A stretch of 64,000 nt of DNA from an uncultured Ignavibacteriota bacterium (GTDB taxonomy: Bacteria > Bacteroidota > Ignavibacteria > UBA10030 > UBA8401), in assembly GCA_903861125.1 (NCBI GenBank), contig CAIOTF010000016.1, forward strand, positions 1-64,000, read 5' to 3'. The notes beneath the pieces are model-generated. The model did no database searches, had not been told where the DNA came from, and worked only from the letters and a program-made list of their open reading frames with translations. The position numbers were made by a program, and so were the translations under genes. Shown here piece by piece: positions 45,121-54,315 of the stretch (its first letter is position 1; every line of letters starts with the position of its first letter).

Positions 45121-48100
45121 TGTCCCACCTCGTTCTCAAATGTCTTTGCGTGGTTCTCTTCATGACAGGAATAATTTGAAGACCGGCGGACCACCGGCGG
45201 TGAACCGGAGCCTTTCTTTTTGGACTTCAATGCTTTTTGTACGAGCTCCGCTTTTTTCTTTGCGATATCATCGCGCATCAGTGTATCTTCGCTGCGGTCA
45301 AAGAATTTTTTTCCGTCGATCCATGTCTGTTCGCAGATGGTGTACGTGGAAAGGGGATTTCCGCTCCAGATGACAAAATCCGCATCCTTCCCTATTTCGA
45401 GAGAGCCGACACGGTTATCAATGCGCAGTTGTTTTGCGGGATTGATCGTCACAAATTTCAACGCTTCGATCTCACTCAATCCGCCATATCTCACCGCTTT
45501 GGCCGCTTCGGTGTTCAATCGCCGCGCCATTTCGTTGCTATCGGAATTATATGAAACAAGAACGCCGGCATCGTGCATCAGTTTCCCGGCATACGGGATT
45601 GCATCGATCACTTCGTATTTATAGGCCCACCAATCGCTGAACGCCGATGCGCCTACTCCTCGTTTCGCCATTTCGTCGGCGACTTTGTATCCTTCAAGAA
45701 TATGCTGAAGTGTGCCGATCTGGAATCCGAAATCATCGGAGACTTTCATCAGCATCATGATCTCGTCCTGACGGTAGCAATGCGAATGGATGAGACGTTT
45801 TCTGTTCAGGATCTCTGCAACCGTTTCCAATTCAAGATCGCGCCGTGGCGGAATGAGATTCGGATTCGTTTTTGCCGCAGCCATTGCTTTATCATATTCG
45901 CGGGCGGCGGTAAATTCATCCCGTATGATCTGTTCTACACCCATGCGTGTTTGCGGGTACCGTGTGGTATATTTGTCCCCCCAGTTCGCCTGTTTCGGAT
46001 TTTCGCCGAGTGCAAATTTTATTCCGGGCATCGCTCCCTCAAATTTCATCTGTTCCGGAAGCATTCCCCACCGCAGTTTCGATACCTGATTCTGTCCGCC
46101 AATAGCATTTGCCGAACCGTGCAATTGATTGATTGTAGTTACACCGCCGGCAAGCTGACGGTAGATATTGATATCATCAGCATTGATAACATCGCCGATG
46201 CGAACCTCGGCAGAGATCGCCTGTCCCGATTCGTTCACCCCTTCCGAAATTGCCGTGTGCGAATGCGCATCGATCAGACCTGCCGTTACATGTTTTCCGG
46301 CTGCATCAATTACCAGTACTCCGGCCGGCGCGGAAAGAGCTTTGCCGATCTTCATAATCTTTCCTTTGCTTACCAAAAGATCGGATTCATCAAGATTTCC
46401 CTGCGGACCGCCGGTCCAAATCGTGGCATTTTTTACGAGAACATCCTGTTGTTTGGGGAGCGCGGCGCGTCCAAACGCACCATCAGGAAAGAGCAGTTCA
46501 TTTGTTGAACAAAGCGGGACAGACGGCTTTACCGTATCAGGTTTTTCCACAAATAACTTCACCCGGCTTGCATTCCAGTTACCCGATTGTCCATCCGGCA
46601 AATCGAACAGACCGGCGATCACCTCTCCATTCGCAACGCCGGAAAGCCGCACAACACCTTTCATGCCGAGCGTATCGCCGTCGAACGTGAGAGAAAATTG
46701 TTTCTGCGCGACCGAAGCGGAGGACGCCTTAATTTTTTGCATTCCTTTCAGCACTGTTACCGTTAACCCATCGATCTCGCCGGAAATATCGAGCGAACCT
46801 GTGTCCGTTTTCATATCGGACCGCTTTACGGAATAACTCCACACACCCCGCACATCGGCGGACGGTGCAGTTTTTACCTCGTACCGGTTTCCTTCGATCC
46901 ACGTTTCGCGGATTTTTGTTTTTTCTGCAAAGAGTTCACCGTCGGCAAGAACTATGTTTGCAATTTTTCCTGCCTCGATCATTCCAAGAAGTTTCTCCAT
47001 CCCTGCAATCTGCGCCGGAATTGCTGTCACAGAAGCAAGCGCATCGTCAGAACTTAGTCCGCAATCGATCGCACTTTTTACCATCGTACGGAATTTTGAA
47101 GGATCCTTTAATTGATTCGCCGTCAAAGCAAAGGTCACGCCTGCTTTTTTCAGGCGGGAAGGATTTTCCGATGCGAAATCCCAGTTACGCAGTTCTTCGT
47201 ATCCGGTATTGAATGCATCTTCCGGTGATTCAACGGTCGGCGCATCGGGAAAATTTACCGGCACGATCACCGGAACGTTCAGAGCCCGTATTGCATCAAT
47301 GCGGCGGTACTCATATCCGCTTCCCCGGAGGATCCACTGAAGGGAAAATTCCTTTGCAATATTATCTGCGCGCAAAGCCTTCAGTTCATCATTTGTTTCT
47401 ATAACAAGCCGCTGTTTACCGGCAACAATATTTTCCAAAGCCGCAAGCGTTCTATTATCATCAGGATGCGGTTGATTCGGATTCTTTGCATAGATTTTCT
47501 GTGCGTTGGCATACCATTGCGCGTCGATCATTGTCTGGCGGATAAGTGCGATTGTTCCCATGTGCGAATCAGGATATCCGTCGCCGAAATTCTGATAGGC
47601 AAGATTCGCATGCTGGAATACGTTCGACCGAAGAAGCTGCGTATTCGGCAGATCATCGCCAAGATCCACCAGTGCGCTGCTCCCCTTCATGACTCCGTTT
47701 TGCGGAACGGAAAGCACTGTTGTAAATCCGGCAGCACGAAGTTTTTCCGCCCCCTCTTTTTCCGGAAGAAAATTATCAGCAACGGAATACTCCGCCTTCA
47801 CATTCGGATTCCAGTAGTTCGATCCGCGGGTAGGTTCCGCCTGCCCGCCTTGCGGTTTTGATTTCGCTTGACCATAATCGGACGCGAGATCGATCATTCC
47901 GGCATACGCCGTTAATCCCGTGCAATCCCATTCGCGCGCATCGGCAGGAATCGGAATATTTGCACCGACGGATTGAATGATCCCGTCGCGAATGATGATT
48001 GTCCCTTTTTGGATCTTTTTGCCCGGCGAAGGAATAATGGTAAGATTTTTCAGCGCGTGTACGGCCGGAGTGTTCTTGCGAATCCCTTCAGGCGGCACTG

Positions 48101-48164
48101 TTGACTGTGCGGACAACATGGTCAAAAAAATGCAAATCAACAGCAACACGAATAGTTTTTTCAT
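45117..48164 (-). CDS. Exported tandem-amidohydrolase protein
   Basis: 1015 aa. Signal peptide at residues 1-19 (MKKLFVLLLICIFLTMLSA). The N-terminal half is an amidohydrolase-like domain in which the metal motif reads 'YAGMIDLASDYG', with no HxH. The C-terminal half, from about residue 565, is a second copy with an intact 'AGLIDAHSHTAIS', 'LIHSHCYRQDEIMMLM' and 'VSYNSDSNEMARR', ending 'RVGSLEIGKDADFVIWSGNPLSTYT'. It belongs to the imidazolonepropionase/peptidase-like branch of metal-dependent hydrolases, acting in the periplasm on an amide, perhaps a peptide or cyclic imide; the substrate is unknown. The last 30 residues are Lys/Ser-rich. Downstream, the 449-aa amidohydrolase overlaps by four bases. 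Confidence 0.87.
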   Translation of the reverse strand: MKKLFVLLLICIFLTMLSAQSTVPPEGIRKNTPAVHALKNLTIIPSPGKKIQKGTIIIRDGIIQSVGANIPIPADAREWDCTGLTAYAGMIDLASDYGQAKSKPQGGQAEPTRGSNYWNPNVKAEYSVADNFLPEKEGAEKLRAAGFTTVLSVPQNGVMKGSSALVDLGDDLPNTQLLRSNVFQHANLAYQNFGDGYPDSHMGTIALIRQTMIDAQWYANAQKIYAKNPNQPHPDDNRTLAALENIVAGKQRLVIETNDELKALRADNIAKEFSLQWILRGSGYEYRRIDAIRALNVPVIVPVNFPDAPTVESPEDAFNTGYEELRNWDFASENPSRLKKAGVTFALTANQLKDPSKFRTMVKSAIDCGLSSDDALASVTAIPAQIAGMEKLLGMIEAGKIANIVLADGELFAEKTKIRETWIEGNRYEVKTAPSADVRGVWSYSVKRSDMKTDTGSLDISGEIDGLTVTVLKGMQKIKASSASVAQKQFSLTFDGDTLGMKGVVRLSGVANGEVIAGLFDLPDGQSGNWNASRVKLFVEKPDTVKPSVPLCSTNELLFPDGAFGRAALPKQQDVLVKNATIWTGGPQGNLDESDLLVSKGKIMKIGKALSAPAGVLVIDAAGKHVTAGLIDAHSHTAISEGVNESGQAISAEVRIGDVINADDINIYRQLAGGVTTINQLHGSANAIGGQNQVSKLRWGMLPEQMKFEGAMPGIKFALGENPKQANWGDKYTTRYPQTRMGVEQIIRDEFTAAREYDKAMAAAKTNPNLIPPRRDLELETVAEILNRKRLIHSHCYRQDEIMMLMKVSDDFGFQIGTLQHILEGYKVADEMAKRGVGASAFSDWWAYKYEVIDAIPYAGKLMHDAGVLVSYNSDSNEMARRLNTEAAKAVRYGGLSEIEALKFVTINPAKQLRIDNRVGSLEIGKDADFVIWSGNPLSTYTICEQTWIDGKKFFDRSEDTLMRDDIAKKKAELVQKALKSKKKGSGSPPVVRRSSNYSCHEENHAKTFENEVGQ

Positions 48165-48201
48165 AGTGCTCCTTGGATGAACGATGCTGAGAGATGTATT
48201 A

Positions 48202-48612
48202 TTATTCTTTATGGGTCGGGATCATGAAAATGTGTATCGACACTCCGATCGCAACCGCAAGCAGAACAAGATGTATCGGAAGTGAATTCGTTACGAATAT
48301 AGAATAAAGAATTCCGCCCCACAAGATGACAATTGTAGCAATCTTTGAGGAACGGGTGATCCCTTTTCCTTCACGGTAACTCTTCAGGTATTTTCCGAAG
48401 TATCTGTTGTGGTGGAGCCAATCGTAGAATTTTTGGGAACTGCGTGCATAACACCACGCCGCCATCAGGAAAAAGACGGTTGTCGGCAGTAATGGGAGGA
48501 ATATTCCGAGGATGCCGATACCGACCAGTACGGTTCCGGCAAACATCAGCGTCCAGCGAACGAGTGGCCGCTGCGAGATGTTTATTTCTGAAATTGTCTC
48601 TTCGTTTTGCAT
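48202..48612 (-). CDS. DUF454/YbaN-family inner-membrane protein
   Basis: 136 aa. Two long hydrophobic segments near residues 20-55 ('LMFAGTVLVGIGILGIFLPLLPTTVFFLMAAWCYARSS') and two more near 85-130. The 'GxxGIxLPLLPTTxFxLxAAxCxARSS' block followed by 'WLxxxxxFGxxLxxYREGKGI' is diagnostic of the family (E. coli YbaN). Function is not established. It lies 37 bp before the tandem amidohydrolase gene and on the same strand. Confidence 0.9.
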   Translation of the reverse strand: MQNEETISEINISQRPLVRWTLMFAGTVLVGIGILGIFLPLLPTTVFFLMAAWCYARSSQKFYDWLHHNRYFGKYLKSYREGKGITRSSKIATIVILWGGILYSIFVTNSLPIHLVLLAVAIGVSIHIFMIPTHKE

Positions 48613-48729
48613 TAACAGATTTAGTTGATGGCTCCGAGGCCGAAGGTTTGTGTTTCACACAATTTGTCCCACATGATACGAAAAATGTTCCGTATTATGA
48701 AGAATTGCTTCACGTCCGGTGAAGAACCG

Positions 48730-51243
48730 TTACCGTTCAAACCAGCTTGTTCTTCCGCTTTTCATATTTGGAGCAACGACAGGGACGGAATATTTTTTCG
48801 GCACCGGCTGCATCCACGAAACGGTATTGAAACGGGATGTATTCCATTCGGTTGATAACGAGTCCGAAACCAGCCATGTTCGGTCCGATGCGATCACCTG
48901 AGTAGTTCCGGCGGAAGAAACGATCTCGCCGTACACATTAATCCCTGCGGAACCATTCTCCTGGAAATTCTGCGCCTCCACTCCGATCACATTCGTAGAA
49001 TCGGTCAGGAACGGCGCAATATCATAGATCTTTGCGCGCTGATTCTCAACCGTTAATGAAAGCGACCGGCGAGCAGCCACTTCACCGACCGCTTTACCGT
49101 TCACCGATAATTTCGCCCACGTATCTCCAAGCAGTTGCACATTGGCAGATCTCACATTTTTATCTGCGACGAACGTTGTGCGGAAGAATGCCCTGGAAAT
49201 CTGCAGCGAATCCTTCACCCCCGGATTTGCTTTGGGATGATAGATCCACTGACTCTTTAACGTAGGATCAATATCGCCGCGCTGTACAAGTTCCGGCAGT
49301 TCATTCCAATATGCCGTTTGACGGTCATACCGCTCCAGCAGAAGACTGATCGACTCAGTCTTATTTGTGGTATGCCATACTTTTTCAAAATCGCTCTTTA
49401 CCGCCGCCAGTTCTTCCGTAATTTTTTTGCTGACTGCAGTAATCTTCGTAACTTTATCATTCCGTAATATGACGGTATCCTTCAGCAAAAACCGAATCCG
49501 TTCCTGAGCTTCGACCTTTGCCGCAAACCAAAGATTCAATTTTGCAGCGAAGGTAAGATACTGTAAATGATCGTTGTTCCGTGTTATTGTCTTTGCAGAA
49601 TGTTCAAGAAGTTCCAGAACCAGCGGCATGGTTGAATTGATGCTCTGCATCCGCTGCATCAGCGGAAGACGCTTCTCCCAAACCATATCGTCGCGGTTGG
49701 GCAGCATAGGATGACGCCACAGTTCGAACCAGTGGTACTGATTTGCAGGATCGCTTAAAAGCGCATACACGGAACGGATGTTGTCTGTTTCACGAGTGCC
49801 GAAAAAATCGGCAAAGAATTTTTTGCCGAACAATTCCTGATCCGCTGCCGGTGGATTCCACGCACACTCAGCATTCCACGCGTATCCGTAATAATTCAAT
49901 TCGCGCAGCGCTTCGCCGCCAAAATCGTTCCAACTGGAACAGAGTATTCCCTGCGAACCATTTTGATAACCATCCATATTCAGGTTCTGTATGTTCAGGA
50001 ATGTGTTGAGGTAATTCGGAAAAGGACCTGTAAAATTCCAGACGGCCGGAGATACAACATAGGGAAATCCTGCATTCTTAAATATTTCGGGACTCGTATA
50101 ATCGAATGATGTGCCATAGTGCCAGTCCACCATCACAACATCCTGCGGAATTTTGGAAAGAATTTCCGGATGGTCTAGAATGATGTCGCCGTACATCATC
50201 GGCTTTTTGCCGTGTTTCTTCACTATATCGAATATCCGTTTGTAATGTTCGGCATGAACGGTTGCAAGGTCGCTTTTCTTCACACGCGCTTTGTTCACTC
50301 CCAGGCCCACATCCCACGATTCATCCGCAGCGATATTGAAATACGGCGAGCTGAAACAGGAAGCGATCTCGCCGATCATTTCATCGAGCATTGCATACAC
50401 TTTTTCATCCGAAACATTCACCGTATGCGCACCGGGAAATTCGGCATACTTTTCATATTTGGGCTGAATAAGGATATTTTCCCAATGACCGAGTGTTTCA
50501 AAGATCGGTACAACGTCTACAAAATATTTTTTTCCGTAGGCATCAAGTTCCCTGCATTCAGCAGCCGTGAGAGTGCCGCGGTTCTTGCCGATCTCCGGAT
50601 GTTTTTTGAATTGGAACACATCCTCGATGTACGGTGAGTAGACATTCATTTTATATCGCGCACAGAAACGGACGATCTTCTTGAAGTTTGCTAATGTTGA
50701 TATCTGCCCGCGGCTGATGTCGTCCGTGATGCCGCGAATCTTCTGCAACGGATAATCATGGATCGCCGCGCCGCTCACCACCAAACTCCGTTTCTCCATC
50801 CGCATCATTTGCAGCAGAGACATTGCGCCATAGAACAATCCTTTATCCGACTCCGCTATGATGACAATCCCTTTTGCATCAACATCCAGAAAATACCCTT
50901 CGGATTTCATCTCCTGCGTCAGTTTTCCCTTCCGTTCGGCAAGTAATTTTTTTCCGTATTCCGTTGCCGGTTTACCAATGAAGATGTAATTGGAGGTCAA
51001 TTTGCGGAGCGAATGTTCTGTGGTAATTTTAAGCTGTGTCCCTTTATGCGCCGATATTTCTTCGTTCAGCTGTTCGGCAATGAATTGTTTTGCCGGATCA
51101 TCGTTACTGATAATGATCTTCGTTGCCGAAGAGATCTTGAACAGAGTGTTCTTTTCAATGACCGAGTGCGGTTCGGGAATGATCTGCGGAATTTCGGCCG
51201 AAACAATTGAAGAAAGAAAAAGAATGGAATAGATCGGTTTCAT
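48730..51243 (-). CDS. Exported GH20 beta-N-acetylhexosaminidase
   Basis: 837 aa. Signal peptide at residues 1-16. Residues about 18-150 are the GH20b domain ('IPQIIPEPHSV...'), residues about 160-500 the catalytic barrel ('RGITDDISRGQISTLANFKKIVRF', 'VVPIFETLGHWENIL', 'FNIAADESWDVGLG' with the catalytic Asp307-Glu308 pair, 'MYGDIILDHPEIL', 'VMVDWHYG'). A helical part and, at about 680-820, a jelly-roll domain follow. Known: GH20 enzymes release terminal GlcNAc/GalNAc using the substrate N-acetyl group, with the Asp-Glu pair at the active site. It would act in the periplasm or outside on chitin- or peptidoglycan-derived sugars. The Asp-Glu context is 'AADESWD' rather than the classical 'GGDE', a divergent branch. 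Confidence 0.88.
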   Translation of the reverse strand: MKPIYSILFLSSIVSAEIPQIIPEPHSVIEKNTLFKISSATKIIISNDDPAKQFIAEQLNEEISAHKGTQLKITTEHSLRKLTSNYIFIGKPATEYGKKLLAERKGKLTQEMKSEGYFLDVDAKGIVIIAESDKGLFYGAMSLLQMMRMEKRSLVVSGAAIHDYPLQKIRGITDDISRGQISTLANFKKIVRFCARYKMNVYSPYIEDVFQFKKHPEIGKNRGTLTAAECRELDAYGKKYFVDVVPIFETLGHWENILIQPKYEKYAEFPGAHTVNVSDEKVYAMLDEMIGEIASCFSSPYFNIAADESWDVGLGVNKARVKKSDLATVHAEHYKRIFDIVKKHGKKPMMYGDIILDHPEILSKIPQDVVMVDWHYGTSFDYTSPEIFKNAGFPYVVSPAVWNFTGPFPNYLNTFLNIQNLNMDGYQNGSQGILCSSWNDFGGEALRELNYYGYAWNAECAWNPPAADQELFGKKFFADFFGTRETDNIRSVYALLSDPANQYHWFELWRHPMLPNRDDMVWEKRLPLMQRMQSINSTMPLVLELLEHSAKTITRNNDHLQYLTFAAKLNLWFAAKVEAQERIRFLLKDTVILRNDKVTKITAVSKKITEELAAVKSDFEKVWHTTNKTESISLLLERYDRQTAYWNELPELVQRGDIDPTLKSQWIYHPKANPGVKDSLQISRAFFRTTFVADKNVRSANVQLLGDTWAKLSVNGKAVGEVAARRSLSLTVENQRAKIYDIAPFLTDSTNVIGVEAQNFQENGSAGINVYGEIVSSAGTTQVIASDRTWLVSDSLSTEWNTSRFNTVSWMQPVPKKYSVPVVAPNMKSGRTSWFER

Positions 51244-51375
51244 AATGTTCCTTTGCTAATGACATTCAAAAGATACCCGTATTGGATCTGCGGTTCAACA
51301 AAAAAGTATTGGCAGCAGAGAGCCGCCGTTCAGTTCCGAAGGATGGTATGATTGCGGGGATCCGAACGATACATT

Positions 51376-52923
51376 CTACGGTTTCTTATATTTACTCATC
51401 ACATCTCCGTACAGCGCCTGCATGCAATCCGGGCAAATTCCGTGCGAAAATTTTACTTCGCTGTGTTTCGAGATATATTGTTCAATCTGCTCCCATCCTC
51501 CCTGGTCATCCCTTATCTTTTTACAATTGGCACAGATCGGAAGCAGACCGGTAAGAAGCTGTATCTCGCCTATTTTCTGTTGAAGTTGATCATTCAATAC
51601 TTTCAATTCTTTATTCTTTTGTTCGACCGTTTTTTTATTGCTCTGTGTCCGGCGAATATTAAAAATAAGGTATCCGATCAACACAATGGACACTATGACA
51701 CCGGCGTATAGTTCCTTCGTCTGAAGGTTCTGTTTTTCCGTATTCAACTCGGAGATCATCTTTTCCTTCTGAAGAAGTTCGATGATCCGCTGTTGTTGGG
51801 CCATCTCGTGATTAATGACGATCTCGGCGATTCTTTTCGATTCGTTGGAATTAAGCAACGAATCCTTCGCTTCAGAATAAAGCCGGTAGAATTGGAATGC
51901 TTTTGACATCGGACCGGTCTTATTATAGACAGTATAGAGGTTCTCATAGCTGATTTTTAACTGGTCCGGCGCGTTGATCTGTGACGACAGCAGAACGGCG
52001 CGATCGAGATACTGAATTGATTTTTCATATTGTGCCGTTTTGAAATATGCCGTTCCGAGTGCATTCAAGAGCTGCACAATCCCGTACTTTTGTCCGAGTT
52101 CTTCGTAATTGCTTAAAGAATGATGAAGATAATCCAGCGCTTTATTATAATCCTTTTTCTCGGAATGCATGATGCCGAGATTGAAATAGATATACGCAAG
52201 CATTCCAGTGTAATGCGATTTCTCCGCTATGGCTAACGCTTCGGTGTGATATTTCATTGCACCATCAAAATTTCCACGCTTGAATTCGGAATATCCGATG
52301 TTGGTCAGATAATGCACCCTGCCGAGTTCGCTTAATGCGGCACCATGACGTTCCTGCGCACGTTTGTAATATTCAATTGCTTTATCGTATTGACCGATAT
52401 TGTGGTACAGAATCCCGATGTTGTTCAATGTTGCCGCCGTTGGAATTGCAAGGTTCAATTGTTCACGGAGACGAAGTGCCGCAAGATGATATTCAAGCGC
52501 TTTACTGTACTGTCCTATGTAGACGTAAGCAATGCCAAGCGTGCTGTTTGCGCTGGCGATCTTCTTCTTATCGTTGACCTTCGTGCTTACTTCAAGCGAC
52601 AGATAACCATATTTCAGTGATTGAGCAAAATTTCCGAGCTCACTGGAACTGAATGCCAGGGATGAATAAAGTGTTGCCAGCGAAGCAGAGTCGCCCAATT
52701 CCTGTGCGATCGATACGCCCTCTTTACCGTAGTCATATGCTTGCATTGGCGCAACCCCTTCCAATTTATTGGAGAGTGCATACAATACTTCAAGCCGGGC
52801 TTTTCCGCTGACGGATGGAAGAACTTGTTTCAGCGAATCTATCTGCCTTGTTTGTGAAACAACAATCGTTGAGAAGATGAGGAACAGGAATAGTTTTGCA
52901 ACAGAGGAGAGGAATGAATGCAT
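51376..52923 (-). CDS. Exported/membrane TPR protein with C-terminal four-cysteine module
   Basis: 515 aa. N-terminal signal/anchor at about residues 6-22. About nine TPR units between residues 35 and 365 ('ATLNNIGILYHNIGQYDKAIEYYKRAQ' and similar). A coiled coil surrounds a transmembrane helix near 405-422 ('YAGVIVSIVLIGYLIFNI'), then a second coiled coil. Residues 457-515 form the same module that ends the REC-8xPAS protein: C464-x2-C467, 'IRDDQGGWEQIEQYI', 'FSHGICPDC' with C497-x2-C500 and H494. The layout places TPRs outside and the module inside the membrane, as in two-component-like sensors whose output is the cysteine module. Monocistronic. Confidence 0.85.
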   Translation of the reverse strand: MHSFLSSVAKLFLFLIFSTIVVSQTRQIDSLKQVLPSVSGKARLEVLYALSNKLEGVAPMQAYDYGKEGVSIAQELGDSASLATLYSSLAFSSSELGNFAQSLKYGYLSLEVSTKVNDKKKIASANSTLGIAYVYIGQYSKALEYHLAALRLREQLNLAIPTAATLNNIGILYHNIGQYDKAIEYYKRAQERHGAALSELGRVHYLTNIGYSEFKRGNFDGAMKYHTEALAIAEKSHYTGMLAYIYFNLGIMHSEKKDYNKALDYLHHSLSNYEELGQKYGIVQLLNALGTAYFKTAQYEKSIQYLDRAVLLSSQINAPDQLKISYENLYTVYNKTGPMSKAFQFYRLYSEAKDSLLNSNESKRIAEIVINHEMAQQQRIIELLQKEKMISELNTEKQNLQTKELYAGVIVSIVLIGYLIFNIRRTQSNKKTVEQKNKELKVLNDQLQQKIGEIQLLTGLLPICANCKKIRDDQGGWEQIEQYISKHSEVKFSHGICPDCMQALYGDVMSKYKKP

Positions 52924-53031
52924 TTAATTTTCGTCGCTCAGTGGAATGGTGATAAAAAAGGTTGGATTAAATTTATAAGGTAATCAATATAGAATGTTTC
53001 TCCGTCATCGGCAATCGCTCGCAAATAACCG

Positions 53032-53850
53032 TCACATTTCGATGGAAAATCCGACTGTATTCAATATTCGATGCTGCAGATAGAACTGACCGCGTTCATC
53101 GAGACCGGTCCTATACTGGTACAGCACACGAAGTATTTTTCCTCTCTGCATCGGCAGGGCGACCCCCAGCTGGAGCGTATTCGTCGCGGCAAATCCCGCT
53201 TCCTGCCGCACTTTGCAATCAGCGGCTGCATAAAGAGTTATGTCAGGATGCAATTCGGCAAGCGATATCTTTCCGCCTGTCTGCAATGTCCATCTCTTGA
53301 ATGTTCTCAGTCCGTTGACAGTAAAGATATACGCATAATCCGCGCCAAGATAGAATTGATCGTTCGCACCGGTCTCGCGAATCATAAATAATTTAACGTA
53401 ATCGCGGGAGTAGCGGATCGCCGCCGTCAGTTTCAATCGCTCATACCAATTATCGCTGAGATGGTGGCTTGTGTGTCCGGTAACGAACCGTGCAAAATAA
53501 TTTTGATGCACCGGAATATCAAGCAGAAGATAATCGACATAGTAATCGTTGGAAACGACATGAGCTTGCCCCATCGGATGCAACTCAAAATGGACTGATG
53601 CCGCCAGGTTTGCCTGAACCGTTGTTCCGAACATATCAATGGCAACGATCGGAAAGAGTCCACCCATTGAAGCCCGTTCGTTCTTCGTTAAAACGATATT
53701 TTCGATCATCATGCGATGTGCATGTGCATCAGCGGCGAACGCGGAGACATACGTCGTTTCCGGAAAGAAGTGCAAGCGTTCCAGGTACTGCGCGGAAAGT
53801 AAATTGATGCCGGCGCAACACCATGCCGCAATAAAAAATATATTCTTCAT
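53032..53850 (-). CDS. Exported DUF1207-like protein
   Basis: 272 aa from the ATG at 53850, giving the signal peptide 'MKNIFFIAAWCCAGINLLSAQ'; a TTG five codons upstream is also in frame. The rest consists of amphipathic strands ending '...RILNTVGFSIEM', as in outer-membrane barrels. 'FARFVTGHTSHHLSDNWYERL' resembles the 'H.SSHLGDE' signature of DUF1207 proteins. Function unknown. It stands between the TPR protein and a small cytoplasmic gene on the same strand. Confidence 0.65.
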   Translation of the reverse strand: MKNIFFIAAWCCAGINLLSAQYLERLHFFPETTYVSAFAADAHAHRMMIENIVLTKNERASMGGLFPIVAIDMFGTTVQANLAASVHFELHPMGQAHVVSNDYYVDYLLLDIPVHQNYFARFVTGHTSHHLSDNWYERLKLTAAIRYSRDYVKLFMIRETGANDQFYLGADYAYIFTVNGLRTFKRWTLQTGGKISLAELHPDITLYAAADCKVRQEAGFAATNTLQLGVALPMQRGKILRVLYQYRTGLDERGQFYLQHRILNTVGFSIEM

Positions 53851-53905
53851 AGATTGATTGCGCAAATTTTTGGAAGATTGACTGATCGGTCCATTCCCCG
53901 CACCA

Positions 53906-54241
53906 TTATGCGAGCACTCCTTTTCCCCGTAAGATATTTTGCACCGCTTCGGAATTCTCCGCCGTAAAGCCGCTCCGCACCCATTCCTTCTTCAGCTTGA
54001 TAACAAAAATTGTGTCCCGCGTGTTCCTCGCATTATCAAGCGGGAACCACGTTCGGATATCGCCTGTGCCGAAGAATCTCCATTTCCCATTCCATATCGT
54101 TGGGTGTTTCGCTTCCACTTTTTCAATGGAATTAAATGCGATAATTCTCTCTTTAAATCCGGGAAAGTAATAATTTTTCAGGATGATCGATTCATTCGAG
54201 ATTTCAACCAATGAATCCTGATACAACATGGTATTGGTCAT
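53906..54241 (-). CDS. Small hypothetical protein, PH-like
   Basis: 111 aa, no signal peptide. 'LVEISNESIILKNYYFPGFKERIIAFNSIEKVEAKHP' followed by a Trp-rich segment ('WNGKWRFFGTGDIRTWFPLD') and a final helix ('FTAENSEAVQNILRGKG') has the strand-helix order of bacterial PH-like domains. No function is claimed. It is separate from the genes on both sides by about 55-75 bp. Confidence 0.6.
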   Translation of the reverse strand: MTNTMLYQDSLVEISNESIILKNYYFPGFKERIIAFNSIEKVEAKHPTIWNGKWRFFGTGDIRTWFPLDNARNTRDTIFVIKLKKEWVRSGFTAENSEAVQNILRGKGVLA

Positions 54242-54315
54242 AGCGCATATAATTATTTAAGTGCAACATCGAGTCTGGACCATTGTTCCATGATTACAGC
54301 CATAATCGATCGAAT

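Noticed and set aside
45573-46508. Long plus-strand ORF of 311 aa
   Set aside because: It lies antisense to the tandem amidohydrolase, whose motifs and signal peptide are clear; no known domain is encoded on the opposite strand.
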